From positions 124,001 through 188,000 of the forward strand of contig NZ_JABGBO010000003.1 of NCBI RefSeq assembly GCF_013133775.1: 64,000 nt of DNA, written 5' to 3'. Made by a program: the position numbers and the translations under genes. Source of the DNA: Pelistega europaea. GTDB lineage: Bacteria > Pseudomonadota > Gammaproteobacteria > Burkholderiales > Burkholderiaceae_B. The notes beneath the pieces are model-generated. The model had not been told where the DNA came from. It worked only from the letters and a program-made list of their open reading frames with translations, and did not search any database. Below are positions 39,519-49,483 of the stretch, one piece after another (position 1 is the first letter of the stretch; every line of letters begins with the position of its first letter).

Positions 39519-41041
39519 GCTAATTCTCCTAAGTCGGTCGCTAATTGCGTTACTGCCTCCACAAACACTTGTCCACGGTGGTGGTAGCCCTTGAACATAT
39601 CAAAACTTGCACATGCTGGAGACAATAAAACAACATCCCCTTCTTTGGCGTATTGCATGGATGCTTGCACTGCTGCCTCTAAAGAATCAAATCGCTCCAT
39701 AGGCACACCAGCAGGTTCTAATGCAGAGGCAATGATTTCTCTATCTACACCAATTAAAAATACTGCTCGTGCATAACGTTGCACAGGGGCACATAATGGA
39801 GAAAAATCTTGCCCTTTACCCAAACCTCCTAGAATCAATATAGTTGGTCGCTCCATTCCAACTAAAGCGGCCTGTGTTGCACCCACATTAGTACCTTTGC
39901 TATCATCAATAAAATCTACACCTTGAATAGTACGTACAAAATTGCAACGGTGTGCCTGTGCCTCATAATCACGTAACGTTGTTAATAATGGGGCATAGGC
40001 AATACCAATGGCACGACATAATGCAACAGCAGCCAATCCATTTAAGGTATTATGTCGCCCCCGTACACGCATAGCATCTGCAGGCATTAAACGCTTTATT
40101 TCTCCTTGTGGACGCACAGGACGCTCATAAGACTTTTTCTTGGGTTGTTTAGTCACTGGAGCATCAAAATCATCATACTCATTGACACATAACCATGCCA
40201 TACCATTGATATATTCCACCCCTAAATCACCTGCTAATTTAGGCTCATCACTACCAAAACTACGTACATGTATATCATCTGAATAATCAACCATTTTCAT
40301 GGTAAGTTCATCATCACGACTCACTATAGCTATATCACTCAACGCCAGCAATCGAGCTTTAGACTGGATGTAATGCTCCATACTTCCATGCCAATCCAAG
40401 TGGTCTTGAGTGACATTAAGTACTGTTGAAGCATTAGGTTTTAGTGTTGTGGTGGTATGCATTTGAAAGCTAGATAACTCAAGAACCCAAACATCAGGGA
40501 GTTTTTCATTCTGCATTGCCATCATCAATGCATCTAAGGCTGCTGGACTGATATTACCAGCAGCAATTGCCGTGAGTCCTGCTTGCTGACACATATCTCG
40601 TGTCATGGTGGTGACGGTTGTCTTTCCATTTGTACCTGTCACAGCTAGTACTTTAGGTGTGTATTGGAACTGTTCTTGTAAATCCGCCAGAGCACGAGCA
40701 AATAACTCAATCTCACCGATAATTTCTATATTACGTGCTTGTGCCTTATCTAAAAATTCTTTTATAGGAGAAGCAAAAGGCAATAATCCTGGGCTTAGTA
40801 CAATACTTTGGATACCATCAAGTACACTATCTCCTAATGCTCGCTCTTCTCCAAGGAAAAAGGCTTGCGCCTCTAATCCAGCCTCTTGCAATGCCTGCAA
40901 TCCAGGGGGACTAACACGAGTATCTGCAACTCGTACAGAGGCTCCTTGTAACAGGCACCACTTGGCAGCGGCTAGCCCTGTTTCCCCCAACCCTAAAATA
41001 AGAACTTGATGATTTTTTAAGCTAGAAACGAATGAACCCAT
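39515..41041 (-). CDS. murD: UDP-N-acetylmuramoyl-L-alanine--D-glutamate ligase
   Basis: MurD adds D-Glu as the second stem residue. The 508-residue protein has the ATP loop VTGTNGKTTVTTM, VLELSSFQMHTT, LNVTQDHLDWHGSMEHY and DDSKGTNVGAT. It is about 60 to 70 residues longer than E. coli MurD. The extra sequence lies near residues 270-320 (DDFDAPVTKQPKKKSYERP and nearby), a place where Burkholderiales MurD proteins are often extended. Confidence 0.97.
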   Translation of the reverse strand: MGSFVSSLKNHQVLILGLGETGLAAAKWCLLQGASVRVADTRVSPPGLQALQEAGLEAQAFFLGEERALGDSVLDGIQSIVLSPGLLPFASPIKEFLDKAQARNIEIIGEIELFARALADLQEQFQYTPKVLAVTGTNGKTTVTTMTRDMCQQAGLTAIAAGNISPAALDALMMAMQNEKLPDVWVLELSSFQMHTTTTLKPNASTVLNVTQDHLDWHGSMEHYIQSKARLLALSDIAIVSRDDELTMKMVDYSDDIHVRSFGSDEPKLAGDLGVEYINGMAWLCVNEYDDFDAPVTKQPKKKSYERPVRPQGEIKRLMPADAMRVRGRHNTLNGLAAVALCRAIGIAYAPLLTTLRDYEAQAHRCNFVRTIQGVDFIDDSKGTNVGATQAALVGMERPTILILGGLGKGQDFSPLCAPVQRYARAVFLIGVDREIIASALEPAGVPMERFDSLEAAVQASMQYAKEGDVVLLSPACASFDMFKGYHHRGQVFVEAVTQLATDLGELA

Positions 41042-41044
41042 GAT

Positions 41045-42211
41045 TTAACGCAACTTTAAGGTTGATAGACCAATCAATACCAACATAATCGTAATAATCC
41101 AGAAACGCACAACTACCTGTGTTTCCTTCCAACCACCCACTTCAAAATGGTGGTGTAGTGGGGCCATTCTTAAAATACGACGACCCTCACCATAACGTTT
41201 CTTTGTGTATTTAAACCATGACACCTGCAGCATCACAGATAAAGTTTCTGCCACAAAAACACCACCCATAATGAAAAATACAATTTCTTGGCGAGTAATC
41301 ACTGCAATAGTACCCAACATACCACCAAGAGCCAAAGCTCCAACATCCCCCATAAACACTTGAGCAGGATAAGCATTAAACCATAGGAATGCCAAGCCCG
41401 CCCCCCCTAATGCTGCACATAGCACCATCATCTCAGAGGCACCAGGAATATAGGGAAACAGCAAATAGCTAGAGTAATCAACACGCCCAACTACGTAGGC
41501 AAAAATACCTAAAGCAGCACCCACCATAACAGTAGGCATAATAGCTAAACCATCAAGACCATCCGTCAAGTTCACCGCATTACTAGCACCAACAATAACT
41601 GCCCAAGTTAATGCAGCAAAACCAAACACTCCTAGTGGGTAGCTCACATGCTTGAAGAAAGGCACAATTAAATCAGCACGAGAAGGCAACGGCATAGAAA
41701 AACCGCTCAATACCCAATCTTTAAATAATGGCCATAGCTCAGTATTCGCTGGGGCTGATACAGCGAAACTTAAATAAATAGCTGCAATCAGTCCCACTAT
41801 CGTTTGCCAGAAAAATTTTTCTCTTGAAGACATACCCTCAGGATTACGATAAACGACTTTACGATAATCATCGACCCAACCAATCGCCCCAAAACCCAAG
41901 GTCACTAACAAGACTACCCATACAAAACGATTACTCAAGTCAGCCCATAAAAAAGTACTGATGGCAATACTAATCAAAATCAATACACCACCCATCGTAG
42001 GGGTACCATTCTTGGCTAAATGATCTGGACCATAAGCACGCACCGCTTGGCCAATCTTCAATTCGGTTAACTTGCGAATCACACGAGGGCCAACCATCAA
42101 TCCTAGTAATAAAGCTGTGCCACATGCGAGCATCGCCCGTAACGTAATATAGTCAAATACAGAAAAAGCAGAAAATTTCCCTGATAGGGCATGAAATAAT
42201 TCGTATAACAT
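41045..42211 (-). CDS. mraY: MraY translocase (lipid I synthase)
   Basis: MraY transfers phospho-MurNAc-pentapeptide to undecaprenyl phosphate. The 388-residue protein has ten membrane segments. The catalytic residues are in [13 protein letters not shown] and [14 protein letters not shown], and the histidine-rich loop is [19 protein letters not shown]. It lies between murEF and murD. Confidence 0.98.
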   Translation of the reverse strand: MLYELFHALSGKFSAFSVFDYITLRAMLACGTALLLGLMVGPRVIRKLTELKIGQAVRAYGPDHLAKNGTPTMGGVLILISIAISTFLWADLSNRFVWVVLLVTLGFGAIGWVDDYRKVVYRNPEGMSSREKFFWQTIVGLIAAIYLSFAVSAPANTELWPLFKDWVLSGFSMPLPSRADLIVPFFKHVSYPLGVFGFAALTWAVIVGASNAVNLTDGLDGLAIMPTVMVGAALGIFAYVVGRVDYSSYLLFPYIPGASEMMVLCAALGGAGLAFLWFNAYPAQVFMGDVGALALGGMLGTIAVITRQEIVFFIMGGVFVAETLSVMLQVSWFKYTKKRYGEGRRILRMAPLHHHFEVGGWKETQVVVRFWIITIMLVLIGLSTLKLR

Positions 42212-42222
42212 TTAGGCAATCC

Positions 42223-44985
42223 CTATTGCACATCACTCTCTAACAATGCTTTTACCACTCGCTCCATTTTCATAAAGCGTGATCCTTTTACCAAAATTGT
42301 CTTTGCTGGTAATTGCTTAAGATAAGCCACCAACTCATCTACATTAGTAAAATGTTTACCTGCATGACCAAATGCGTTGACACTCAATTGGCAAAGCTCT
42401 CCTGTCCCCAATAAGGTGGCAATCTGTTTTTCCCTAGCATAAGCCCCTACCTCTGCATGCATTTGAGGACCATTCTCCCCCACTTCTCCCATATCACCGA
42501 GAACTAATACAGCAGGTTGCTCTAATTGTGCAAGCACATCTATTGCGGCTTTAACAGAATCAGGATTGGCATTATAAGTATCATTGATTAATGTCACACC
42601 ATTGCTTAAGCTTTGTTGCTGCATACGTCCACTGACTGCTTTAAAGTGCGATAAGCCTTCCGCGATTGTTGCTAGTGGCACTTTAATTGCCAAAGCACAC
42701 GCTGCAGCTGCCAATGCATTGCGTACATTGTGCTCTCCTGCAATATTTAAGCGCACAGGCACCTGCTTACTACCAGCCTTGGTTCCCGGCACTGCATCAT
42801 AATGTAAGATAAACGAAGTGCCCAACGCATCAATCTGCACTTGGGTCGCATATACGTTGCCATTATGTCCAAATAAAATTCTTTGATGACCCGAAGATAA
42901 CTTATCCCACACCCCAGTATATTCTTCATCAGCAGGATACACTGCCACGCCATTGGTAGGCAATGACTTCAGCACATCGCCATTTTCATAGGCAACTGCT
43001 TCCACCGTTTTCATAAACTCTTGATGTTCTCGCTGTGCATTATTCACCAATGCTACTTGTGCCTGTGTCATATCAGCAAGCAAGGCAATTTCACCTGGAT
43101 GATTCATACCAAGTTCAAATACTGCGACTTTGATGTGTTCATTTAACTGCAACAAACTTAGTGGTACACCAATGTGGTTATTAAGATTCCCTCTTGTGGC
43201 AAGGCAATGTTCAGCGCCTACGTAAGTCTGTAAAATTGAGGCAATCATCTCTTTGCTTGTCGTTTTACCGTTGCTTCCTGTTACGGCAATCACTGGAATA
43301 GCAAAATGTGTTCGCCATGCTTTCGCTGCTTGTGATAGAGCTTTAAGAGTATCTTCCACGACAATTTGTGAAATAGGTAAATTCGCCTCTGGTTGTGATA
43401 CTACAGCAGCGATAGCCCCTTTATCTGCTACTTCTTTGAGGAAGCGGTGTCCATCAAAAGACTCTCCTTTCAGCGCAACAAAAATTTCACCTTTCTCTAT
43501 CGTACGAGAATCCGTGTTGATTTTAGCCCCTGACTTTAATAGCAAAGCAAATAGTCCCCATAACCTATCATCAAAAGCATATTTTTTATGATGGATTTCT
43601 TGGTAGGTTTCATGTCCTTTACCTGCGATAAGAATCACATCATTAGGGGATGCATTAAGGACAGCTGAGACGATTGTATACGCCCTATCCACATTAGACC
43701 AAACACCAGCAGGCATACCTGCTAGAATCTGCTCAAGAATACTCTGTGGGTCTTCTGTACGAGGATTGTCGCTAGTGACGTACACCTTATCGGCTTGCTC
43801 TGCAGCAATTTTCCCCATAATAGGACGTTTACTTGCATCCCTATCGCCTCCGCAACCAAATACACAAATTAACTGTCCATTTCTGGCTTGTGCTGAAGGA
43901 CGCAGAGCTTTCAAAGCATGTTGTAAAGAATCAGGAGTGTGCGAATAATCAACAATAACAAGAGGCAAGGCGGCAGTCACCGGCGGCTTAACAATCTCTA
44001 ATCGCCCAGGAACTGCCTCTAGCAAAGCAATACTTTTGGCAATACGCACACCACTCCACCCCAAAGCATGCAATATACCTGCAGTAAGAAGCAAATTGGC
44101 AATATTATGCTCGCCTACCAGACGAGTAATAACTTGACTTTCCCCATCTGGCAGAGATAAATCAAATGATAGTCCATAGTCTGCAAAAGCGTATTGTTTG
44201 GCTTGGATTTTGGCTTCTGCATGCCCATGCATGGAATAGCCTAATGTATGCTTGGCTTGGCTTTGTTTAAAGAAACGCTTACCCGCCTCATCATCTAAAT
44301 TGATGACAGCGTACTCCAAATCCGGCCATTGGAACAATAAACCCTTGCAACGTTCATACTCCTGCATAGTATGATGGATATCTAAATGATCTAAAGTGAG
44401 ATTCGTAAACCCTGCCACTTTAATTCGCACATTATCCATCCGCCCTTGCACCAAACCGATAGAAGAAGCCTCAATCGTGACCGCCGCAATACCTTTTTGA
44501 CGCAAAGTAGCAAGTAAGCGATGCACACTCAACACATCTGGCGTAGTCAATGAACCGCCTAAATTCTCTCCATTTGGGAGAATTGTACCCAGCGTACCAA
44601 TCGTAGCACAAGGTACATTTTGCTGAGTCAATGCCCTTGCCACCCAGTTGGCACATGATGTTTTACCGTTGGTTCCTGTAATCGCAATAACCGTCATATG
44701 TGCCGAAGGCTGTTGATACCATGCATCCCCTAAAGCACCTAGCCTCACACGCAATTGTTCTACTTCTAGCACAGGCACTGAAATATCAGCAGAAACTGAT
44801 AATCCTTTTTCTAACAAGACCGCTACCGCCCCATTATCTACAGCGGCACGAATAAATTGTGCTCCATCAGAATGAGTGCCTTTACAAGCGACAAAGACAT
44901 CCCCTACTTGGATGTCTCTACTATCTAATCTCAAATCCGCCGTGCGCTGACAATGGGCGGACAACCAATCCAGTATTTGCTTCAT
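42223..44985 (-). CDS. fused MurE-MurF ligase
   Basis: The 920-residue protein joins two successive peptidoglycan ligases. Residues 1 to about 470 form MurE: ATP loop TGTNGKTSCANW near 103, and DNPRTEDP, the motif typical of meso-diaminopimelate enzymes. Residues from about 480 form MurF (TDSRTIEKGEIFVALKGESFDG, then VTGSNGKTTSKEM and INDTYNANPDSVKAA). No stop or frameshift lies between them, and the junction follows directly after the MurE end (FDDRLWGLFALLLKSG). The same fusion is annotated in Bordetella. The product can pass the tripeptide straight to the D-Ala-D-Ala step. Confidence 0.96.
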   Translation of the reverse strand: MKQILDWLSAHCQRTADLRLDSRDIQVGDVFVACKGTHSDGAQFIRAAVDNGAVAVLLEKGLSVSADISVPVLEVEQLRVRLGALGDAWYQQPSAHMTVIAITGTNGKTSCANWVARALTQQNVPCATIGTLGTILPNGENLGGSLTTPDVLSVHRLLATLRQKGIAAVTIEASSIGLVQGRMDNVRIKVAGFTNLTLDHLDIHHTMQEYERCKGLLFQWPDLEYAVINLDDEAGKRFFKQSQAKHTLGYSMHGHAEAKIQAKQYAFADYGLSFDLSLPDGESQVITRLVGEHNIANLLLTAGILHALGWSGVRIAKSIALLEAVPGRLEIVKPPVTAALPLVIVDYSHTPDSLQHALKALRPSAQARNGQLICVFGCGGDRDASKRPIMGKIAAEQADKVYVTSDNPRTEDPQSILEQILAGMPAGVWSNVDRAYTIVSAVLNASPNDVILIAGKGHETYQEIHHKKYAFDDRLWGLFALLLKSGAKINTDSRTIEKGEIFVALKGESFDGHRFLKEVADKGAIAAVVSQPEANLPISQIVVEDTLKALSQAAKAWRTHFAIPVIAVTGSNGKTTSKEMIASILQTYVGAEHCLATRGNLNNHIGVPLSLLQLNEHIKVAVFELGMNHPGEIALLADMTQAQVALVNNAQREHQEFMKTVEAVAYENGDVLKSLPTNGVAVYPADEEYTGVWDKLSSGHQRILFGHNGNVYATQVQIDALGTSFILHYDAVPGTKAGSKQVPVRLNIAGEHNVRNALAAAACALAIKVPLATIAEGLSHFKAVSGRMQQQSLSNGVTLINDTYNANPDSVKAAIDVLAQLEQPAVLVLGDMGEVGENGPQMHAEVGAYAREKQIATLLGTGELCQLSVNAFGHAGKHFTNVDELVAYLKQLPAKTILVKGSRFMKMERVVKALLESDVQ

Positions 44986-44988
44986 TTT

Positions 44989-46797
44989 TTATCCTTGTGT
45001 TTTTTTAGCTTTAACCTGTCCATTATTAGCTTCTAGCGTTGCACCATTATCTCGTACAGTAGAATCAGGTGGGACATCTAATGCTTGCAATGTCTTCTCT
45101 ATAATTTCTGCCACTACAGGACCAGAAACAACAGAGCCATAATAACCAGCTTTTTGAGGTTTGTTCAATGTCACAGCAACCACAATACGAGGATTAGAAA
45201 TTGGCGCAATTGCCACAAACGATCCGCGGTAGGCATCTCTAGAATATTGACCATTGACCAAGCCCCGTGCTGTACCCGATTTACCACCGATACGATAACC
45301 ATTGACCTTGGCCTGAATCTTGGAACCCTCAGCACCTGATGCTCCTTCTAGCATTGCACGCACTTCACGAGCAATTTTAGGTGAATACACTTGAATACTA
45401 GTGGGACGATTATTATTCTTGACCAAGGATAGCGAAATCATATCTCCATCACGTGCCAAGGCTGTATATGCTTGTGCAATTTGCAATAATGACACAGACA
45501 AGCCATAGCCATAAGCCATGGTAGCTTTTTCAATCAAACGCCAATTCTTCCATGGACGTACACGGCCCGTGGCAGCCCCAGGGAAACCAATATTCGGGGT
45601 TTGACCTAAACCAAGAGCGTTAAATACAGTCCACATTTGTTGTGCCCGCAGACGCTCAGAAATCATCGCCATACCAATGTTACTAGAGCGCCGTAAAATC
45701 CCAGCCACATCCAAAGTGCCATTGTGATTACTTACATCGGTAATGCGTGCACCCTGATAAAACCAAACGCCATTGCCTGTAGGAAATTTCGTATCTTCCT
45801 TAATCGCACCTGCATCCAATGCCAAGGCAGCAACCAGTGGTTTGATAATAGAGCCTGGCTCAAAAGTATCTGTAATCACCCGATTGCGTAAGGCATCCCC
45901 TTTACGCTCTTTGTTATTATTGGGATCATAAGTCGGCATACTCACCATAGCGAGAATTTCACCATTGGTTGAATCAATCACTACCGCACCGCCAGACTCT
46001 GCTTCATGCGTCTGCATGGCCTTTTCAAGAGCTGTTTTGGCAATATACTGCACACGACCATCAATAGTGAGATGAATATCTTGGCCATTTTGAGCTGGCA
46101 ATCCCTCACTGGAAACCAAATCGTCAATATATTCACCAATACGATTACGGCGCAAGACTTTAAAGCCATCAGCACCATCTAAAATTTTGTCGTATTGCTT
46201 TTCCAACCCTTCCATACCATTACTATCCATACCAGTAAAACCTACGATATGACTAGTCACAGGCCCCTGAGGGTATTCGCGTTTACTCTCGGCGTCTACA
46301 TTAACATTTTTGATTTTTAGACTCTTAATCTGACCAGAAACATCTCCCACCATCTGACGTCGCAAAAATAAGAATGGCTTATTTTTGTTTGCCATTAACT
46401 TGGCATCTAAATCGTTTAGAGACTCGCCAAGTACAGACGCCAATGCCGTACGGTTTTTCACCGATGTTTTAAGAAACTGTTCAGGCACCACCCAAATGCT
46501 GCTAGCAGGCACACTCTTAGCGAGCAAGTCTCCGTTACGATCAATAATTAATCCCCGCTCAGCTTGTACAGGGATACGAACTTCATAACGAGCATCACCC
46601 TCTTTACGCAAGAAATCACTATTAAATGCCTGATGATAAAGAGCCTGGGCACCTACTGCAGTGAACCCAAATAACAGTAAAAAATACAGCCAATTACCGC
46701 GAGTACGGTAAGAGGCCTTTTCTCCTGCTGTTTCATAGGAGCGAACAATATTGCCATTTCTTTTTGTTGTTCTAGACGAACGTGTAAACCATTTCAT
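44989..46797 (-). CDS. ftsI: division transpeptidase FtsI (PBP3)
   Basis: FtsI cross-links septal peptidoglycan. The 602-residue protein has one membrane segment near residues 35-50, a pedestal domain (EVRIPVQAERGLIIDRNGDLLA), and a transpeptidase domain with active serine in EPGSIIKPLVAAL, SSN (RRSSNIGMAM) and KSGT (IGGKSGTARG). The third motif is KSG, where many FtsI proteins have KTG. It lies 9 bases downstream of ftsL. Confidence 0.97.
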   Translation of the reverse strand: MKWFTRSSRTTKRNGNIVRSYETAGEKASYRTRGNWLYFLLLFGFTAVGAQALYHQAFNSDFLRKEGDARYEVRIPVQAERGLIIDRNGDLLAKSVPASSIWVVPEQFLKTSVKNRTALASVLGESLNDLDAKLMANKNKPFLFLRRQMVGDVSGQIKSLKIKNVNVDAESKREYPQGPVTSHIVGFTGMDSNGMEGLEKQYDKILDGADGFKVLRRNRIGEYIDDLVSSEGLPAQNGQDIHLTIDGRVQYIAKTALEKAMQTHEAESGGAVVIDSTNGEILAMVSMPTYDPNNNKERKGDALRNRVITDTFEPGSIIKPLVAALALDAGAIKEDTKFPTGNGVWFYQGARITDVSNHNGTLDVAGILRRSSNIGMAMISERLRAQQMWTVFNALGLGQTPNIGFPGAATGRVRPWKNWRLIEKATMAYGYGLSVSLLQIAQAYTALARDGDMISLSLVKNNNRPTSIQVYSPKIAREVRAMLEGASGAEGSKIQAKVNGYRIGGKSGTARGLVNGQYSRDAYRGSFVAIAPISNPRIVVAVTLNKPQKAGYYGSVVSGPVVAEIIEKTLQALDVPPDSTVRDNGATLEANNGQVKAKKTQG

Positions 46798-46806
46798 TAC
46801 GCCACC

Positions 46807-47154
46807 CTATTGTTCCTTTTCTGTTGTAGCATTATCCGTTTGTCCTTCTTTACTCACCACAGTATCTGGAGGCAAAGGAGGTAACTCATCCTCTTTAATA
46901 TAAATAATCTGACTCACATCAGCTGGTTGCATATTGAGTTTTTGCTCCATAATGGTATTAATCCTAGCTGTACTCGTCAGATTGGCTCGCTCAAGTTGCA
47001 AATAGCTCCACGCCTGATTCAGCTTTTGCTCCACATTTTGAGCACGCACCAAATCATTGTAAATCATGCGCTGCTGGTAGCGTACAGTAATTAACTCCAT
47101 CGCACTGTACACAAAGAAACTGATTAACACGAGAATCGCCACTATTCCTCTCAC
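46807..47154 (-). CDS. ftsL: cell division protein FtsL
   Basis: FtsL is a short bitopic protein that forms a coiled coil with FtsB and helps activate FtsWI. The 115-residue protein has an N-terminal membrane segment ([21 protein letters not shown]), a leucine-rich coiled coil to about residue 75 ([20 protein letters not shown]), and an acidic C-terminal tail. Position between rsmH and ftsI supports the assignment. Its ATG overlaps the rsmH stop by 4 bases. Confidence 0.93.
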   Translation of the reverse strand: MRGIVAILVLISFFVYSAMELITVRYQQRMIYNDLVRAQNVEQKLNQAWSYLQLERANLTSTARINTIMEQKLNMQPADVSQIIYIKEDELPPLPPDTVVSKEGQTDNATTEKEQ

Positions 47155-48143
47155 AACGATGTCTCCGTACGTTGAGCCACACGCAAAATAGCTGACCTTG
47201 CTCGAGGATTAGCAGCCACCTCCTCTTTAGTAGCAACGACCTTGCCCAGATTCTTTAATAGGGGCTGAGGCAACTCACTTTCTCGCAGTGGCAACTTCGC
47301 CAATTCTGCAGCAGGATTCGCTGCACCTGCTATAAACTGCTTCACTCGCCTGTCTTCTAAAGAATGAAAACTAATCACCGCCATTCTACCTTGCGGCGCC
47401 AACAGACTTAGAACTGACGAGAGGGTGCGTGAAAGCTCCTCGAGTTCTTCATTGAGGAAAATCCGTATAGCTTGAAAGGTACGAGTGGCCGGGTGCTGGC
47501 CTTTTTCACGCGTCCTGACAACGGTTGAGACGAGCTCGGCAAGCTCAAGCGTTGTGCGTAAAGGGCTGGATTCGCGGCGACTTGCAATCGCCTTTGCAAT
47601 CTGGAAAGCAAACCGTTCTTCGCCATAGTTTCTAATAACCTCCTTAATTTGTTCCACATCGGCTGTTGCCAGCCATTCTGCTGCTGTCACACCACGGGTA
47701 GTGTCCATTCGCATATCTAGTGGACCGTCTCGCATAAAAGAAAAACCTCGACTCGCATCATCAATCTGCGGAGAGGAAATTCCCAAATCCAGCAGAATCC
47801 CTTGCACCTGTGTAATACCACGTGCACTTAGCTCTGCTTTCATTGTTGAAAAACCACCATGAATAACATGACAACGAGAATCCTCCGCTTGTAGACGCTC
47901 AGCTTCTTGAATAGCTAGAGGATCCTTATCGATAACAAACAGTTGAGCATCTGGTGCCAATTGACTTAGAAGATAACGACTATGCCCTCCTCGCCCAAAG
48001 GTACCATCAACATAAATACCCTTTGCTTGCACCGACTCTAGAGGTTCATGTATCCATGAGGCCTTGGCATTGAAGTCGGGACTTACAAGAGCATTAACTG
48101 TTGCATATCGTAAGACTGTTGTGTGCGTAAAAGCTGTACTCAT
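47151..48143 (-). CDS. rsmH: 16S rRNA (cytosine1402-N4)-methyltransferase
   Basis: RsmH (MraW) methylates C1402 of 16S rRNA. The 330-residue protein has the SAM loop [36 protein letters not shown], and [16 protein letters not shown], all highly conserved. It lies 11 bases after mraZ. Confidence 0.98.
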   Translation of the reverse strand: MSTAFTHTTVLRYATVNALVSPDFNAKASWIHEPLESVQAKGIYVDGTFGRGGHSRYLLSQLAPDAQLFVIDKDPLAIQEAERLQAEDSRCHVIHGGFSTMKAELSARGITQVQGILLDLGISSPQIDDASRGFSFMRDGPLDMRMDTTRGVTAAEWLATADVEQIKEVIRNYGEERFAFQIAKAIASRRESSPLRTTLELAELVSTVVRTREKGQHPATRTFQAIRIFLNEELEELSRTLSSVLSLLAPQGRMAVISFHSLEDRRVKQFIAGAANPAAELAKLPLRESELPQPLLKNLGKVVATKEEVAANPRARSAILRVAQRTETSL

Positions 48144-48154
48144 TTTGCGTATCT

Positions 48155-48586
48155 TTATAGCGAAAAATTATCCAACTTCGTTAAGTCAATAGCAGCCAAA
48201 TCTTCTTCTTGTTGAGCAGCAAACTTATCTGCAGCCCACAATTCAAATTTCTGACCCATACCAACAAGGACAACATCTTTCACGATACCCGCAACGTCAC
48301 GCAGTTCCGGGGCGATTAGAACACGGCCTGAACCATCAATATCTACGTCTTGAGCATGACCTAACAAGAGGCGTTGCAAACCACGTTGAGAAGATGGCAG
48401 TTCCATAATGATTTTTCGCTTGGCTTCCCACTCAAATCGGGGGTAGATTAACAAGCCACCATCAAGGTTTCGGGTGATGGTTATCTTGCCATGGGATTCC
48501 GATAACAAGGCGTCACGATACCGGGTTGGAATAGTCATCCGACCCTTGGCATCTAGTGATAATGCACTGTTACCCTGAAAAATCAT
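48155..48586 (-). CDS. mraZ: transcriptional regulator MraZ
   Basis: MraZ is an AbrB-like DNA-binding protein and, in E. coli, represses its own dcw operon. The 143-residue protein has two repeats of the MraZ motif: [15 protein letters not shown] near residue 10 and [14 protein letters not shown] near residue 85. It is the first gene of the cluster. The upstream 40 bases carry a 10-base periodic box array (see that entry) that overlaps the only possible ribosome site, GTGGGA. Confidence 0.97.
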   Translation of the reverse strand: MIFQGNSALSLDAKGRMTIPTRYRDALLSESHGKITITRNLDGGLLIYPRFEWEAKRKIIMELPSSQRGLQRLLLGHAQDVDIDGSGRVLIAPELRDVAGIVKDVVLVGMGQKFELWAADKFAAQQEEDLAAIDLTKLDNFSL

Positions 48587-48590
48587 TTTT

Positions 48591-48629
48591 GTCCCACTTT
48601 TTCACACAATTTCCTACTTATCTCCACTT
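48591..48629 (-). promoter_or_regulatory. MraZ box array overlapping the mraZ ribosome site
   Basis: On the minus strand, four units follow each other every 10 bases: AGTGGAGATA, AGTAGGAAAT, TGTGTGAAAA, AGTGGGACAA. The repeating GTGG-type core matches the known MraZ targets in other bacteria, tandem GTGGG-type repeats at 10-base spacing. The last unit ends 5 bases before the ATG and supplies the only possible Shine-Dalgarno sequence. MraZ binding would therefore block both transcription and ribosome entry. The match is by eye. Confidence 0.75.
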
Positions 48630-49017
48630 TACGCCATTTATGAAGCTTTTTCAAGCGATGAAACCACTTTTTTTCATAAAAGTTCAATAAAAAGAACAAC
48701 TTAGAACCCTTTTGAAGGATGATATTTATATTCTTTAATATGAAAAATCAATGAGTTATAGTTTGAATTGAAAGTGTTTTAATAAGATTTTGGCAATCTG
48801 CTATCGTTATCCCTAGCTTCGCTTTTTTGCGACGCTATGGGCACAGTATCAAAAAACAACAGCACTATAGAAAATAATCTAGACACAAACCTTTATGGTC
48901 ATAAAAGCATGCGTGATAGGAATATGAGATGACAAGCAAAATTGCCAAACAAGAGAAAAAGAATACAAATGGAAGAAGAAAGGAGAGAAAATCTCAAATG
49001 AGATTAGAACAGAAGAA
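48630..49017. other. dcw promoter region with no gene
   Basis: No coding region is visible between mraZ and rnpB. The stretch is AT-rich and must hold the dcw promoter, but I cannot choose one pair of -35 and -10 boxes with confidence. A GC-rich hairpin lies at 48811-48841. Confidence 0.4.
48811..48841. repeat. GC-rich hairpin upstream of mraZ
   Basis: CCC-TAGC-TCGC pairs with GCGA-GCTA-GGG, with three single-base bulges or mismatches, around a TTTTTT loop. It lies in an otherwise AT-rich stretch, about 225 bases upstream of mraZ. No T run follows it on either strand, so it is not a typical terminator. Confidence 0.5.
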
Positions 49018-49385
49018 GCAAAACAAGCCTATAAGCCGGATTATGTAAACCCCGAAAGGTTGGCAATCATTCCTCTAGGCTTACTATTACTAGTAAGCTC
49101 AAGCCATCTACCCGCATACTCGGACGAGCAGCCCTTAATGCATGCCTATTTGATGTTGCTCCAGATAGAGGTTACCGCGTTTCACCCTACTATGCTACTA
49201 CTTGCATAGTGCCATACGGAAGTCGCCGTACCAGTGTCATGTCACCACAACCCACATAGTAGACTCGTCTCTGTGGCCCTATTCCTCGCCTATTACTAGA
49301 CGGACGGCTGTTAGCCGCTACCCTGCTCTGCGGAGTCCGGACTTTCCTCGGGCCTTATGGCACGCGATTGCCCAGCTTGTTTTGC
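49018..49385 (-). ncRNA. rnpB: RNase P RNA, bacterial type A
   Basis: The minus strand shows the hallmark GAGGAAAGTCCGGACTCC and, further on, GTGAAACGCGGTAACCTC and the 3' TCCGGCTTATAGGC. The two ends pair perfectly over 11 bp (GCAAAACAAGC at the 5' end with GCTTGTTTTGC at the 3' end), which fixes the RNA at 368 nt. The RNA matures the 5' ends of tRNAs with protein C5. In the 3' core, the usual ACAGAA reads ACATAA here. A likely -10 box TACAAT lies 7 bases before the 5' end. Confidence 0.95.
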
Positions 49386-49391
49386 GAGGCT

Positions 49392-49397
49392 ATTGTA
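49392..49397 (-). promoter_or_regulatory. -10 box of rnpB
   Basis: TACAAT on the minus strand lies 6 bases before the first base of the RNase P RNA. No good -35 box is visible at the usual distance. Confidence 0.45.
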
Positions 49398-49483
49398 GCA
49401 TTATTTTCTATAAAGGCCATAGACCAACTCACTGATTTCATGCAATACCAAACACAGCTCTATAAACTCAGGCTATGCTCACC

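Noticed and set aside
44989-46797. KSG in place of KTG in FtsI as a possible resistance mutation
   Set aside because: Ser is accepted at this place in many penicillin-binding proteins. It is not evidence of altered drug binding.
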